From the NCBI GenBank assembly GCA_025359585.1, contig JANYFX010000254.1, positions 1 to 5,265 on the forward strand: a stretch of DNA of 5,265 nucleotides. The letters are read 5' to 3'. Below, piece after piece: positions 1 to 5,186 of the stretch (the stretch's first letter is position 1; each line of letters begins with the position of its first letter). Under the pieces are notes generated by a model. That model was not told where the DNA came from. It saw nothing but the letters and a program-made list of their open reading frames with translations, and searched no databases. The position numbers and the translations under genes were made by a program. Source of the stretch: Rhizobacter sp. (lineage in GTDB: Bacteria; Pseudomonadota; Gammaproteobacteria; Burkholderiales; Burkholderiaceae_C).

Positions 1-426
1 GGCAAGTACAAGATCAAGTTCCTGGTCGAAGACGGCACCGACTACGAAAAGACCATGATCATGAAGCCGGGGGCGATGCCCCCGCCGCCCGCGCCTTCAG
101 GCTCGGGATATGCGCGTACCACCGGCTTGAGCTCGTCCGGCTTCGGCGCGCTCGGCGCGGCCACCACGCCGGCGTCGATCAAGGTGCTCAACGGCGCGGC
201 AGCGGGCCGCGAGGTGGTGTTGACCAAGGTCGTCACCACCGTCGGCAAGCCCGGCGTTCAGGTGGCCTCGATCACCAAACGACCGGGCGGTTATGTGCTG
301 GCGCACGTCGAAGGCGCGTTGCAGCCCACCGTCAACGGCAACCCGGTGGTCGGCGAAACCGTGCATCTGAAAAACGGCGACGTGATCGAACTCGCCGGCA
401 CCCAGATGCAGTTCGTGCAGTCCTGA
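1..426 (+). CDS. FHA-domain protein, 3' part (5' end outside window)
   Basis: Frame 1 is open from the first base to the TGA at 424-426; the start lies upstream. The first residues (GKYKIKFLVE) look like the last beta-strand of an N-terminal FHA domain. A Gly/Pro/Ser/Ala-rich linker follows (about nt 64-165), then a second FHA-like fold (about nt 169-423) with a VGKPG turn where FHA domains have GR, the TVNGNPV loop (nt 328-348) and the terminal LKNGDVIELAG strand pair. FHA domains bind phosphothreonine peptides. The second domain keeps the Asn-Gly turn but lacks the usual Ser-x-x-His of the phosphate pocket, having a VASITKRPGGY stretch there, so it may be a structural or non-canonical binding domain. 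Two FHA units in the full protein is an inference from the truncated end. The cyclase gene starts 56 bp downstream on the same strand with no obvious terminator between, so co-transcription and a link between Ser/Thr phosphorylation and cAMP signalling are plausible. FHA identity is fairly secure; the partner is unknown. Confidence 0.85.
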   Translation, partial: GKYKIKFLVEDGTDYEKTMIMKPGAMPPPPAPSGSGYARTTGLSSSGFGALGAATTPASIKVLNGAAAGREVVLTKVVTTVGKPGVQVASITKRPGGYVLAHVEGALQPTVNGNPVVGETVHLKNGDVIELAGTQMQFVQS

Positions 427-482
427 TCGCCCCGCTTCACCGCCACCGCGCCGCCCTGCCGAGCGGCTGAACTCCGCACCGC

Positions 483-2750
483 ATGACCTCGCGCTCCCTG
501 CTCTGGAGGGTGCTGAGGGTCGGCTTGCTGGTCGGCGCACTCGCGTTGGCCATGGCCCACGCGGCGGGCTATTTGCCGCTGCGCTTCGTCACCCAGCTCG
601 ACCTGGGTCTGGCCGACGCCCGGCTGCGCGCGCTGATGCCACGCACGCTCGATGCGCGCATTGTGATCGTCGATGTCGACGAGAAGAGCCTGGCCGAAGT
701 CGGCCGCTGGCCCTGGGGCCGCGAGCAGATGGCGGCTCTCACCGACGAGCTGTTCGCGCGCCAGAAAGCAGCCGTGGTCGGCTTCGACATGCTGTTCGCC
801 GAGCCCGACACCGGCTCCGGCTTGCCGGTGCTCGAACGCCTGGCGGGTGAAGTGCCCGAGCTCGCCGCGCGCCTGCCCGCCTGGCGCACCGAGCTCGACC
901 ACGATCTTCGTTTCGCCAATGCCCTGGCCGGACGCGAGGCGGTGCTCGGCTTTTACCTGACGAGCGACCGGGGCGGGCGCCAGACCGGCACCTTGCCCGC
1001 ACCCGTCTTCGATGCCGCGTTGCTGCAAGGCCGGCCTATCGTCTTCACGCACTGGGACGGCTACGCCGCCAACATCGACGTGCTGGCCCGCGCCGCACCG
1101 ATCGCCGGGTTTTTCAATTTCGCACCCGACGCCGATGGCCTGGTGCGCAGCCTGCCGCTGCTGGCCGAGGTGGGTGATCGGCACCACGAAGCGCTGGCGC
1201 TCGCCATGTTCAGGCGCTTCACCGGCGCGCCGCGCGTCATGCCGGGTTTCCCCGAGCAGCACTGGCTGCCGCGCGACTACAACGCGCTGGCCGGCGTCGT
1301 GCTGGAACAAGGGGGCCAGCGCCAGAGCATCCCTGTGGACGCGCAAGTCCGTGTGCGCGTCCCGTTTCGTGGTGCGGGTGGTCCGCTCGGTGGCTCGTTC
1401 GAGTACGTCTCGGCCAGCGACGTGCTGAAGGGCCGCGTCGCGCCCGCGCATCTCGCCGGCAAGCTGGTGCTCATCGGCTCCACCGCGCCCGGCGTCTACG
1501 ACCAGCGCTCGACACCGGTCTCGGCCGTGTTCCCCGGCGTCGAGGTTCATGCGAACCTGCTGTCGGGCCTGCTCGACGCGCGCATTCCGGTGCAGCCCGA
1601 CTGGGCCGGTGGTTATGAGATCTTGCTGCTGCTGGTGCTGGTGGCCGCACTCACCTGGGGCTTGCCGCGTCTGCGTGCGGCGCGGGCAGCGCAGTCGATC
1701 GCGTTTTTGCTTTTGGCGCTGGTGGCGGCCAACCTCTGGGCTTACAGCGCACACGGCCTGGTGTTGCCGCTGGCCTCGGCGCTGCTGCTCGTGCTCTTGA
1801 TCTACGTCGGCACCACCGTCTGGGCTTACATCGTCGAAGGCCGCAGCCGGCGCTCGCTCGCGCGCCTGTTCGGCACCTACGTGCCGCCCGAGCTGGTGGA
1901 AGAAATGGCGCGCGACCCGGCGCGTTACGACATGCGCGCCGAGAACCGCGAACTCACCGTGATGTTCTGCGACATGCGCAACTTCACCCAGGTTTCGGAG
2001 CGCTTGCCGCCCGAAGACGTGCGTGGCCTCGTCAACCGCTTTTTCTCCAGCATGACGACCGCCATCCGGGCCCACCGCGGCACGCTCGACAAGTACATCG
2101 GCGACGCGATCATGGCGTTCTGGGGTGCGCCGCTGCCCGACGCCGACCACGCGCTGCACGCCGTGCAGGCCGCGCTCGCGATGGCCCAGCGCCTGAACGC
2201 GCTCAACGAAGACCTGCGCGAGCGCGGCCTGCCGCAGATCGGCGTGGGCGTCGGGCTGAACACAGGCCTCGTCTGCGTCGGCGACATGGGCTCCGACATG
2301 CGCCGCAGTTACACCGTGATGGGCGACGCGGTGAACCTGGCCTCGCGCATCGAGGCACTCACGCGCCACTACGGCGTCGACGTGCTGGCCGGCGAAGCCA
2401 CCGCCCAGGCCACGCAGAACGCCGGCGCCGCGGGCTTCCGCTGGGTCGAGGTCGACCGCGTTCGCGTCAAGGGCAAACAACGCTCCGTGACGCTTTTCAC
2501 ACCGGTCATTGAAGCCGCACTGCAGCCCCTCACGTTTGACGAGGAAATGCGACTTTGGGACCTTGTGCTCACCCCCTACCGCCTGCAACATTGGGACGAA
2601 GCCCAAGCCCGATTGACAACGCTACAGACCCGGTTCGATCGCTCGCCCCTGCTCGGCCTGTACCAACAGTTCGACAGCCGCATCCAACACCACCGCCGCG
2701 CGCCGCCACCCGCCGATTGGGACGGGGCCCATACCTTCGACAGCAAATGA
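483..2750 (+). CDS. CHASE2-domain class III adenylate cyclase
   Basis: A 755-residue membrane cyclase predicted to convert ATP to cAMP in response to an extracytoplasmic signal. Order: N-terminal membrane helix (about residues 10-32); periplasmic CHASE2 sensor (about 35-370); three closely spaced membrane helices (about 379-395, 403-422, 426-450); cytoplasmic class III catalytic domain (about 485-660); and a C-terminal helical tail ending in a PPPADWDG element often seen in CHASE2 cyclases. Key catalytic residues are present: metal-binding D497 (in FCDMRNFT) and D541 (in DKYIGD), adenine-selecting K537 and T611 (in YTVMGD), and transition-state N618 and R622 (in AVNLASRIE). The Lys/Thr pair fits a class IIIb adenylate rather than guanylate cyclase, which is inferred from family knowledge. 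The ATG at 483 is the first start after an in-frame TGA at 468-470; no good Shine-Dalgarno precedes it, so a slightly later start is possible. The signal sensed by CHASE2 is unknown. The stop overlaps the next gene by 4 nt. Confidence 0.93.
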   Translation: MTSRSLLWRVLRVGLLVGALALAMAHAAGYLPLRFVTQLDLGLADARLRALMPRTLDARIVIVDVDEKSLAEVGRWPWGREQMAALTDELFARQKAAVVGFDMLFAEPDTGSGLPVLERLAGEVPELAARLPAWRTELDHDLRFANALAGREAVLGFYLTSDRGGRQTGTLPAPVFDAALLQGRPIVFTHWDGYAANIDVLARAAPIAGFFNFAPDADGLVRSLPLLAEVGDRHHEALALAMFRRFTGAPRVMPGFPEQHWLPRDYNALAGVVLEQGGQRQSIPVDAQVRVRVPFRGAGGPLGGSFEYVSASDVLKGRVAPAHLAGKLVLIGSTAPGVYDQRSTPVSAVFPGVEVHANLLSGLLDARIPVQPDWAGGYEILLLLVLVAALTWGLPRLRAARAAQSIAFLLLALVAANLWAYSAHGLVLPLASALLLVLLIYVGTTVWAYIVEGRSRRSLARLFGTYVPPELVEEMARDPARYDMRAENRELTVMFCDMRNFTQVSERLPPEDVRGLVNRFFSSMTTAIRAHRGTLDKYIGDAIMAFWGAPLPDADHALHAVQAALAMAQRLNALNEDLRERGLPQIGVGVGLNTGLVCVGDMGSDMRRSYTVMGDAVNLASRIEALTRHYGVDVLAGEATAQATQNAGAAGFRWVEVDRVRVKGKQRSVTLFTPVIEAALQPLTFDEEMRLWDLVLTPYRLQHWDEAQARLTTLQTRFDRSPLLGLYQQFDSRIQHHRRAPPPADWDGAHTFDSK

Positions 2751-3526
2751 ATTTCCAAGTGCTCGGGTGCTCCGGGTCGATCGCCGCGGGCTGCAAGACC
2801 ACAGCCTTCCTGCTCGACGACGACGTACTCATCGACGCCGGTACCGGCGTGGGTGACATGGCGCTCGAGGCGCTGGCGCGCATCGACCACATCCTCATCA
2901 CCCATTCGCACCTCGACCACATCCTGGCGGTCGCCCTACTGGCCGACGCCGTGATGCGCCTGCGCCGCGCTGCCCACAGTGCGCCGATCCAGGTGCACGC
3001 ATTGCCGGAAACCATCGCAGCGCTGCGCGCGCACATCTTCAACGGAATCATCTGGCCCGACTTCACCCGCTTGCCGAGCGCCGAACACCCGGTGCTCGAA
3101 CTTGTGCCTTTCGCCGTCGGTGATGTGCTCACGCTGGGCGGCAAGAAGATCGAAGTACTGACCGCCTCGCACACCGTTCCCGCAGTGGGTTTCGCGGTCG
3201 ACGGCGGCGAAGCCGGCCACTGGGTCTTCACCGGCGACACCGGGCCGAACCCGGCGCTCTGGGAGCGCCTGCGCGGCATGAAGGTCGCGCACCTCGTGAT
3301 CGAAACCGCCTTCAGCGACGAAGAACGCCAGCTCGCCCGCATCAGCCGCCACCTCTGCCCGACCGCGCTCGGCCACGAGCTGGCACAGCTCGAAGGCAGT
3401 GTCGACGTGCACATCACCCACATCAAACCCGGCGAGATGGAAGCGGTGATGAGCGAGATCGGCCGCCTGGGCACGCCGCACCGCATTCACGCGATGCAGG
3501 CCGGGCAGGTGACGGTGCTGGGCTAG
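2747..3526 (+). CDS. Class II 3',5'-cyclic-nucleotide phosphodiesterase (metallo-beta-lactamase fold)
   Basis: A 259-residue cytoplasmic protein with the metallo-beta-lactamase fold, predicted to hydrolyse cAMP (possibly cGMP) to the 5'-nucleotide. The metal-binding motif HSHLDH covers residues 53-58 (H53, H55, D57, H58). Further likely ligands are H142 (TASHTVP), D164 (FTGDTGP) and H225 (HITHIKPGE). The T-H-x-H-L-D-H form and the short MNFQVLGCSGSIA start match the class II phosphodiesterase family (yeast PDE1, Vibrio CpdP) rather than CpdA-type class III enzymes. There is no signal peptide, so it should act in the cytoplasm where the neighbouring cyclase makes cAMP. The frame is open back to 2555, but the family-typical N-terminus begins at the ATG at 2747. 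That ATG overlaps the cyclase stop (ATGA, 2747-2750) and has no clear Shine-Dalgarno, which points to translational coupling. Another MBL-fold hydrolase activity cannot be excluded, but the motif and the partner gene favour cyclic-nucleotide hydrolysis. Confidence 0.87.
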   Translation: MNFQVLGCSGSIAAGCKTTAFLLDDDVLIDAGTGVGDMALEALARIDHILITHSHLDHILAVALLADAVMRLRRAAHSAPIQVHALPETIAALRAHIFNGIIWPDFTRLPSAEHPVLELVPFAVGDVLTLGGKKIEVLTASHTVPAVGFAVDGGEAGHWVFTGDTGPNPALWERLRGMKVAHLVIETAFSDEERQLARISRHLCPTALGHELAQLEGSVDVHITHIKPGEMEAVMSEIGRLGTPHRIHAMQAGQVTVLG

Positions 3527-3537
3527 AGGGCTGGGCC

Positions 3538-3564
3538 GCGGCGCTGTGCTTGCCGGCACGCCGC
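3538..3564. terminator. Imperfect G+C hairpin between convergent genes (possible terminator)
   Basis: Arms GCGGC (3538-3542) and GCCGC (3560-3564), plus inner arms GTGC (3546-3549) and GCAC (3556-3559), can pair around a 6-nt loop, with a 3-nt bulge on the left side. The structure fills most of the 38-bp gap between the phosphodiesterase stop (3526) and the toxin stop codon, which begins at 3565 on the + strand. No T-run follows on either strand, so it is not a canonical intrinsic terminator. Its position in a tail-to-tail gap is the main reason to list it. Confidence 0.3.
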
Positions 3565-3999
3565 TCAAGCGATCAAGTGCAGCGCCTGCGACCCACCGTG
3601 CACCGCATCCACGACAAGGCGCCTATCAAAGCTCGCCAGCCGGCCCCCGTGAGCGCAGGCCAGCGCCAGCAGATAACTGTCGGTCACCTGACCTGAACTC
3701 AACAGCCGCGTGGCGTCGAGCAGCTCCTCGTCCAGCAGGCTGATGTCATCGGGCCAGAACACGTGGCCCGGCAGTTTGCACAGGGTCGTCATCAGCGGCA
3801 CCACTGCGGCGGGGGTACCCGGCGAGTTCGGGTAACGGGCATGCCCGACGATGCGCAGTACCCCGTTTTCTGTCAGCGGGCACGTTGCCCAGGCCGTGTG
3901 CCCGCGCACTGCGAACCATTCATGAGCCGTTTCGTGCTGCGTGTGCGATGGATCGATCAGCGCGATCAGCACGTTCACGTCGAGCAGAAACGTGGTCAC
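3565..3999 (-). CDS. vapC: PIN-domain ribonuclease toxin of a type II toxin-antitoxin system (VapC-like)
   Basis: A 144-residue single-domain protein. PIN-domain toxins are Mg2+-dependent ribonucleases that block translation by cutting RNA, often tRNA or rRNA; the target here cannot be read from sequence. Four conserved acidic positions of the active site are visible: D7 (FLLDVNVLIAL), E44 (CPLTENGVLR), D107 (VTDSYLLALA) and D125 (LASFDRRL). The length is normal for VapC and there is no sign of truncation, so the toxin looks intact. Translation starts at a GTG (3997-3999 on the + strand, read in reverse) that overlaps the antitoxin stop as GTGA, the usual coupling in these modules. The upstream Shine-Dalgarno is weak, consistent with a toxin made only as the antitoxin is translated. 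It runs opposite to and converges on the phosphodiesterase gene. The vapC symbol is by family; no specific named homologue is claimed. Confidence 0.92.
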   Translation of the reverse strand: MTTFLLDVNVLIALIDPSHTQHETAHEWFAVRGHTAWATCPLTENGVLRIVGHARYPNSPGTPAAVVPLMTTLCKLPGHVFWPDDISLLDEELLDATRLLSSGQVTDSYLLALACAHGGRLASFDRRLVVDAVHGGSQALHLIA

Positions 4000-4226
4000 G
4001 GCAGCTCGTCGCGCAGTTGATTCACCAGCTCCGGTGTCACCGGCACACCGCCAGCACGCACCGCCAGCAGCGGCACTCCGTTGCGAAGCTTGGCACCCGC
4101 CGACTTCGGCCGCAAGGCTTGCCGCGACAGCGCAGATATCACCTCGCCCACGGTCTTGTTCTGCCGAGCGGCCAATCCCTTCGCTGCCGCGAGAACGTCA
4201 TCGTCGATTGTCAGTGTGGTTCGCAT
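3996..4226 (-). CDS. Ribbon-helix-helix antitoxin (VapB-like) paired with the PIN toxin
   Basis: A 76-residue protein. Residues 1 to about 42 (MRTTLTIDDDVLAAAK..., then TVGEVISALSRQAL) have the pattern of a ribbon-helix-helix DNA-binding domain: an N-terminal beta-strand of alternating residues and two helices, dimerising to bind DNA. The rest (GVPLLAVRAGG, then VTPELVNQLRDELP) is the likely toxin-binding tail that covers the PIN active site. The start is set at the ATG at 4224-4226 because an AGGAG (4235-4239) sits 8 nt upstream and the RHH strand begins directly there. Upstream TTG/ATG codons at 4248-4253 would give a 9-residue extension without family character and would run through the ribosome-binding site. 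The gene overlaps the toxin by 4 nt. Such antitoxins normally repress their own promoter with the toxin as co-repressor; the 7-bp-spaced repeats at 4248-4266 are a good candidate site. Confidence 0.88.
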   Translation of the reverse strand: MRTTLTIDDDVLAAAKGLAARQNKTVGEVISALSRQALRPKSAGAKLRNGVPLLAVRAGGVPVTPELVNQLRDELP

Positions 4227-4234
4227 TTTCCAGG

Positions 4235-4239
4235 CTCCT
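4235..4239 (-). promoter_or_regulatory. Ribosome-binding site that fixes the antitoxin start
   Basis: On the - strand this reads AGGAG, 8 nt before the ATG at 4226-4224. It lies inside the longer open frame that begins with TTG at 4253, which argues for the shorter 76-residue antitoxin. Confidence 0.7.
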
Positions 4240-4247
4240 GAAGCGCC

Positions 4248-4266
4248 CATCAAACATCACGCATCA
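4248..4266. promoter_or_regulatory. Candidate antitoxin operator: three 7-bp-spaced CATCA units
   Basis: CATCA occurs at 4248-4252, 4255-4259 and 4262-4266, an exact 7-bp period, lying between the antitoxin ribosome-binding site and the -10-like box and overlapping the latter. Tandem 7-bp heptads (consensus WATCACW) are the known binding sites of the ribbon-helix-helix omega repressor, and the middle unit here contains ATCAC. That this antitoxin binds them is an inference from position, fold and spacing. Confidence 0.5.
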
Positions 4267-4268
4267 TA
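4263..4268 (-). promoter_or_regulatory. -10-like element of the toxin-antitoxin promoter
   Basis: The - strand reads TATGAT, one mismatch from TATAAT. It would start transcription near 4256, about 30 nt before the antitoxin ATG. No good -35 hexamer lies 16-18 bp upstream (the best candidate, TTCCTC, is poor), so the promoter may be weak or need activation. It overlaps the heptad repeats, as expected of an autorepressed promoter. Confidence 0.4.
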
Positions 4269-4445
4269 GGCTCCGGGGTCCGCATGAGGAAGTCATCCAT
4301 GCATTGACCGATGAGTTTCGTCCATCGCGGGGCTGTCGTTTGCCGGTCATTTCAAAAGATCGACTCGGCACACCTGCCGTAATCTTTGCGTGCAGGCTGG
4401 CCCACCGGGCGCCAATGCCGGTTCGTGCGAACCGCCACAGCAGAG
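4269..4445. other. Non-coding stretch between the antitoxin promoter and the pilin regulatory region
   Basis: No convincing gene is seen. A 62-codon frame on the - strand (4264-4452) and the open + strand frames have no recognisable domain, no ribosome-binding site in place and no family resemblance. The one structured element is the dyad at 4419-4434. The rest may be pilin upstream region or a scar left when the toxin-antitoxin module arrived. Confidence 0.5.
4419..4434. promoter_or_regulatory. Perfect 7-bp-arm dyad upstream of the pilin activator region
   Basis: CGGTTCG (4419-4425) and CGAACCG (4428-4434) are perfect inverted repeats separated by 2 bp. The short centre suits a dimeric DNA-binding protein better than an RNA hairpin, although a 6-bp stem with a GTGC loop could form. 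No T-run follows. It lies about 12 bp before the first TGTC element of the pilin region. The binding protein is unknown. Confidence 0.4.
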
Positions 4446-4514
4446 TGACCATTTGTGTCAGCGGTGCTCTGTCGTGTCGGTGCCACAGAAGGTGTGGTGA
4501 CTGTTTGTGTCAGC
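4446..4514 (+). promoter_or_regulatory. Candidate PilR upstream activating region (four (C/G)TGTC elements, two in a 17-bp repeat)
   Basis: Two near-identical 17-bp units, TGAC-NN-TTTGTGTCAGC, lie at 4446-4462 and 4498-4514 on the same strand, 52 bp apart or close to five helical turns. They and the DNA between contain GTGTC at 4455-4459, CTGTC at 4469-4473, GTGTC at 4474-4478 and GTGTC at 4507-4511. The described PilR site upstream of Pseudomonas aeruginosa pilA is a T-rich stretch followed by (C/G)TGTC. With a transcription start near 4580 these elements lie roughly 70-125 bp upstream, a normal range for a sigma-54 activator. PilR as the protein is inferred; pilR itself is not in the window. 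Confidence 0.65.
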
Positions 4515-4553
4515 TTTGCGGGTCAAATTCACGCGTTTTAGCAGGGCTGGCCG

Positions 4554-4569
4554 TGGCACAGAGCCTGCA
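4554..4569 (+). promoter_or_regulatory. Sigma-54 (-24/-12) promoter of the pilin gene
   Basis: TGGCAC (4554-4559), five bases, then CTGCA (4565-4569) matches the RpoN consensus TGGCAC-N5-TTGCW with one mismatch. The invariant GG (4555-4556) and GC (4567-4568) are exactly 10 bp apart. Transcription would start near 4580, leaving a leader of about 32 nt with the ribosome-binding site at its end. RpoN control is the rule for type IVa major pilins. Confidence 0.85.
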
Positions 4570-4600
4570 TCCAACGAGCCATCTTCCACCCGTTCTCACT

Positions 4601-4605
4601 AGGAG
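4601..4605 (+). promoter_or_regulatory. Ribosome-binding site of the first pilin gene
   Basis: AGGAG lies 6 nt before the ATG at 4612. It and the following 6 nt recur unchanged before the second pilin gene. Confidence 0.85.
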
Positions 4606-4679
4606 TTATCCATGAAGCGTTCCATCCAAAAGGGTTTCACCCTCATCGAGTTGATGATCGTTGTTGCGATCATCGGCAT
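4601..4679 (+). repeat. Direct repeat, copy 1: pilin ribosome-binding site and 5' coding end
   Basis: This 79-bp segment is identical to 5187-5265 (offset 586 bp). It includes the ribosome-binding site and the codons for the leader and the hydrophobic N-terminal helix. The match stops on the left at 4600/5186 (T versus A); on the right it reaches the window end, so the true length is not known. Confidence 0.95.
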
Positions 4680-5151
4680 CCTGGCAGCGGTTGCGCTGCC
4701 GGCTTACCAGGACTACACGATCCGTGCTCGTGTGACGGAAGGTCTGGGCTTGGCTGACGAAGCCAAGAAGGCTGTCACGATCGGCGTCGCAAGCGCGCAA
4801 GACTTGCTCAACTCGGCCGCTAACTTCAACGCCGAAGTGGGTGGCCTTGGCCGCGCCAGCAAGTACGTCACCAGCGTGCAGATCACTGGCGCAACGGGCC
4901 TGATCACGGTGATCTACACACCGGCTACCGGCGCTGGCGCTGCTCCGACCCTGACCCTTACGCCCTGGATGCGCTCCACTGCGGCAGGCCAAACCTACGC
5001 AGCTGCACTTGCCGCTGGCCAAAGCGGTGCGATCGACTGGGGTTGCTCGTCGGCCACTGCGCTGGCTGCTGCCAATGGTGGTGTGAACCCCATCACGATC
5101 ATCACTGCAGGTACCATTCAATCGAAGTACGCTCCGGCCCAGTGCCGCTGA
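4612..5151 (+). CDS. pilA: Type IVa major pilin (PilA family)
   Basis: A 179-residue prepilin, the subunit polymerised into the type IV pilus fibre for twitching, adhesion and DNA uptake. The 8-residue leader MKRSIQKG ends at the prepilin peptidase (PilD) site; cleavage before F9 gives a mature chain of 171 residues with N-methylated Phe1 and the essential Glu5 (E13 of the precursor, FTLIE). The hydrophobic N-terminal helix (LMIVVAIIGILAAVALPAYQDY) leads into the amphipathic half of alpha-1 and an Ala/Gly/Thr-rich globular domain. C145 (WGCSS) and C178 (AQCR) should form the C-terminal D-region disulfide, enclosing 32 residues. Start choice is secure: AGGAG 6 nt upstream and the leader begins there. 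A sigma-54 promoter and probable PilR sites precede it. A second pilin gene begins 46 bp after the stop with no terminator visible, so the two are probably co-transcribed. Codon use looks less G+C-biased than in the cyclase gene, as is common for highly expressed or recombining pilin genes. Confidence 0.95.
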   Translation: MKRSIQKGFTLIELMIVVAIIGILAAVALPAYQDYTIRARVTEGLGLADEAKKAVTIGVASAQDLLNSAANFNAEVGGLGRASKYVTSVQITGATGLITVIYTPATGAGAAPTLTLTPWMRSTAAGQTYAAALAAGQSGAIDWGCSSATALAAANGGVNPITIITAGTIQSKYAPAQCR

Positions 5152-5186
5152 GCCAAGCACTTCCCAGACGCCTGCATCTCAATTAA

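Noticed and set aside
291..2606. A 771-codon open frame on the - strand opposite the cyclase gene
   Set aside because: It is the mirror frame of a G+C-rich gene. Its translation is low-complexity (rich in His, Arg, Gln, Ala, Gly) with no domain, while the + strand frame encodes a fully recognisable cyclase.
2555..2746. A longer N-terminus for the phosphodiesterase starting at 2555
   Set aside because: The extra 64 residues are Pro/Arg/Ala-rich with no family character and lie wholly within the cyclase coding region; the family start is at 2747.
2569..3568. Long - strand frames opposite the phosphodiesterase gene
   Set aside because: Shadow frames of high-G+C coding sequence; no motif, and the + strand gene carries a full set of metal ligands.
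4227..4253. Longer antitoxin starting at TTG 4253 or ATG 4250
   Set aside because: The AGGAG ribosome-binding site falls inside this extension, and the ribbon-helix-helix strand begins at the ATG at 4226.
4264..4452. A 62-codon - strand frame upstream of the antitoxin
   Set aside because: No recognisable domain or ribosome-binding site, and it overlaps the dyad and the first pilin activator element.
4483..4497. CCACA/TGTGG inverted repeat as a terminator or CRP-like site
   Set aside because: Only 5-bp arms with a 5-bp centre and no T-run, and it does not match the CRP half-site TGTGA; too short to call.
4521..4540. A+T-richer stretch between activator sites and the -24 box as an IHF site
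   Set aside because: IHF bending would fit a sigma-54 promoter, but neither strand matches WATCAANNNNTTR well enough to claim it.
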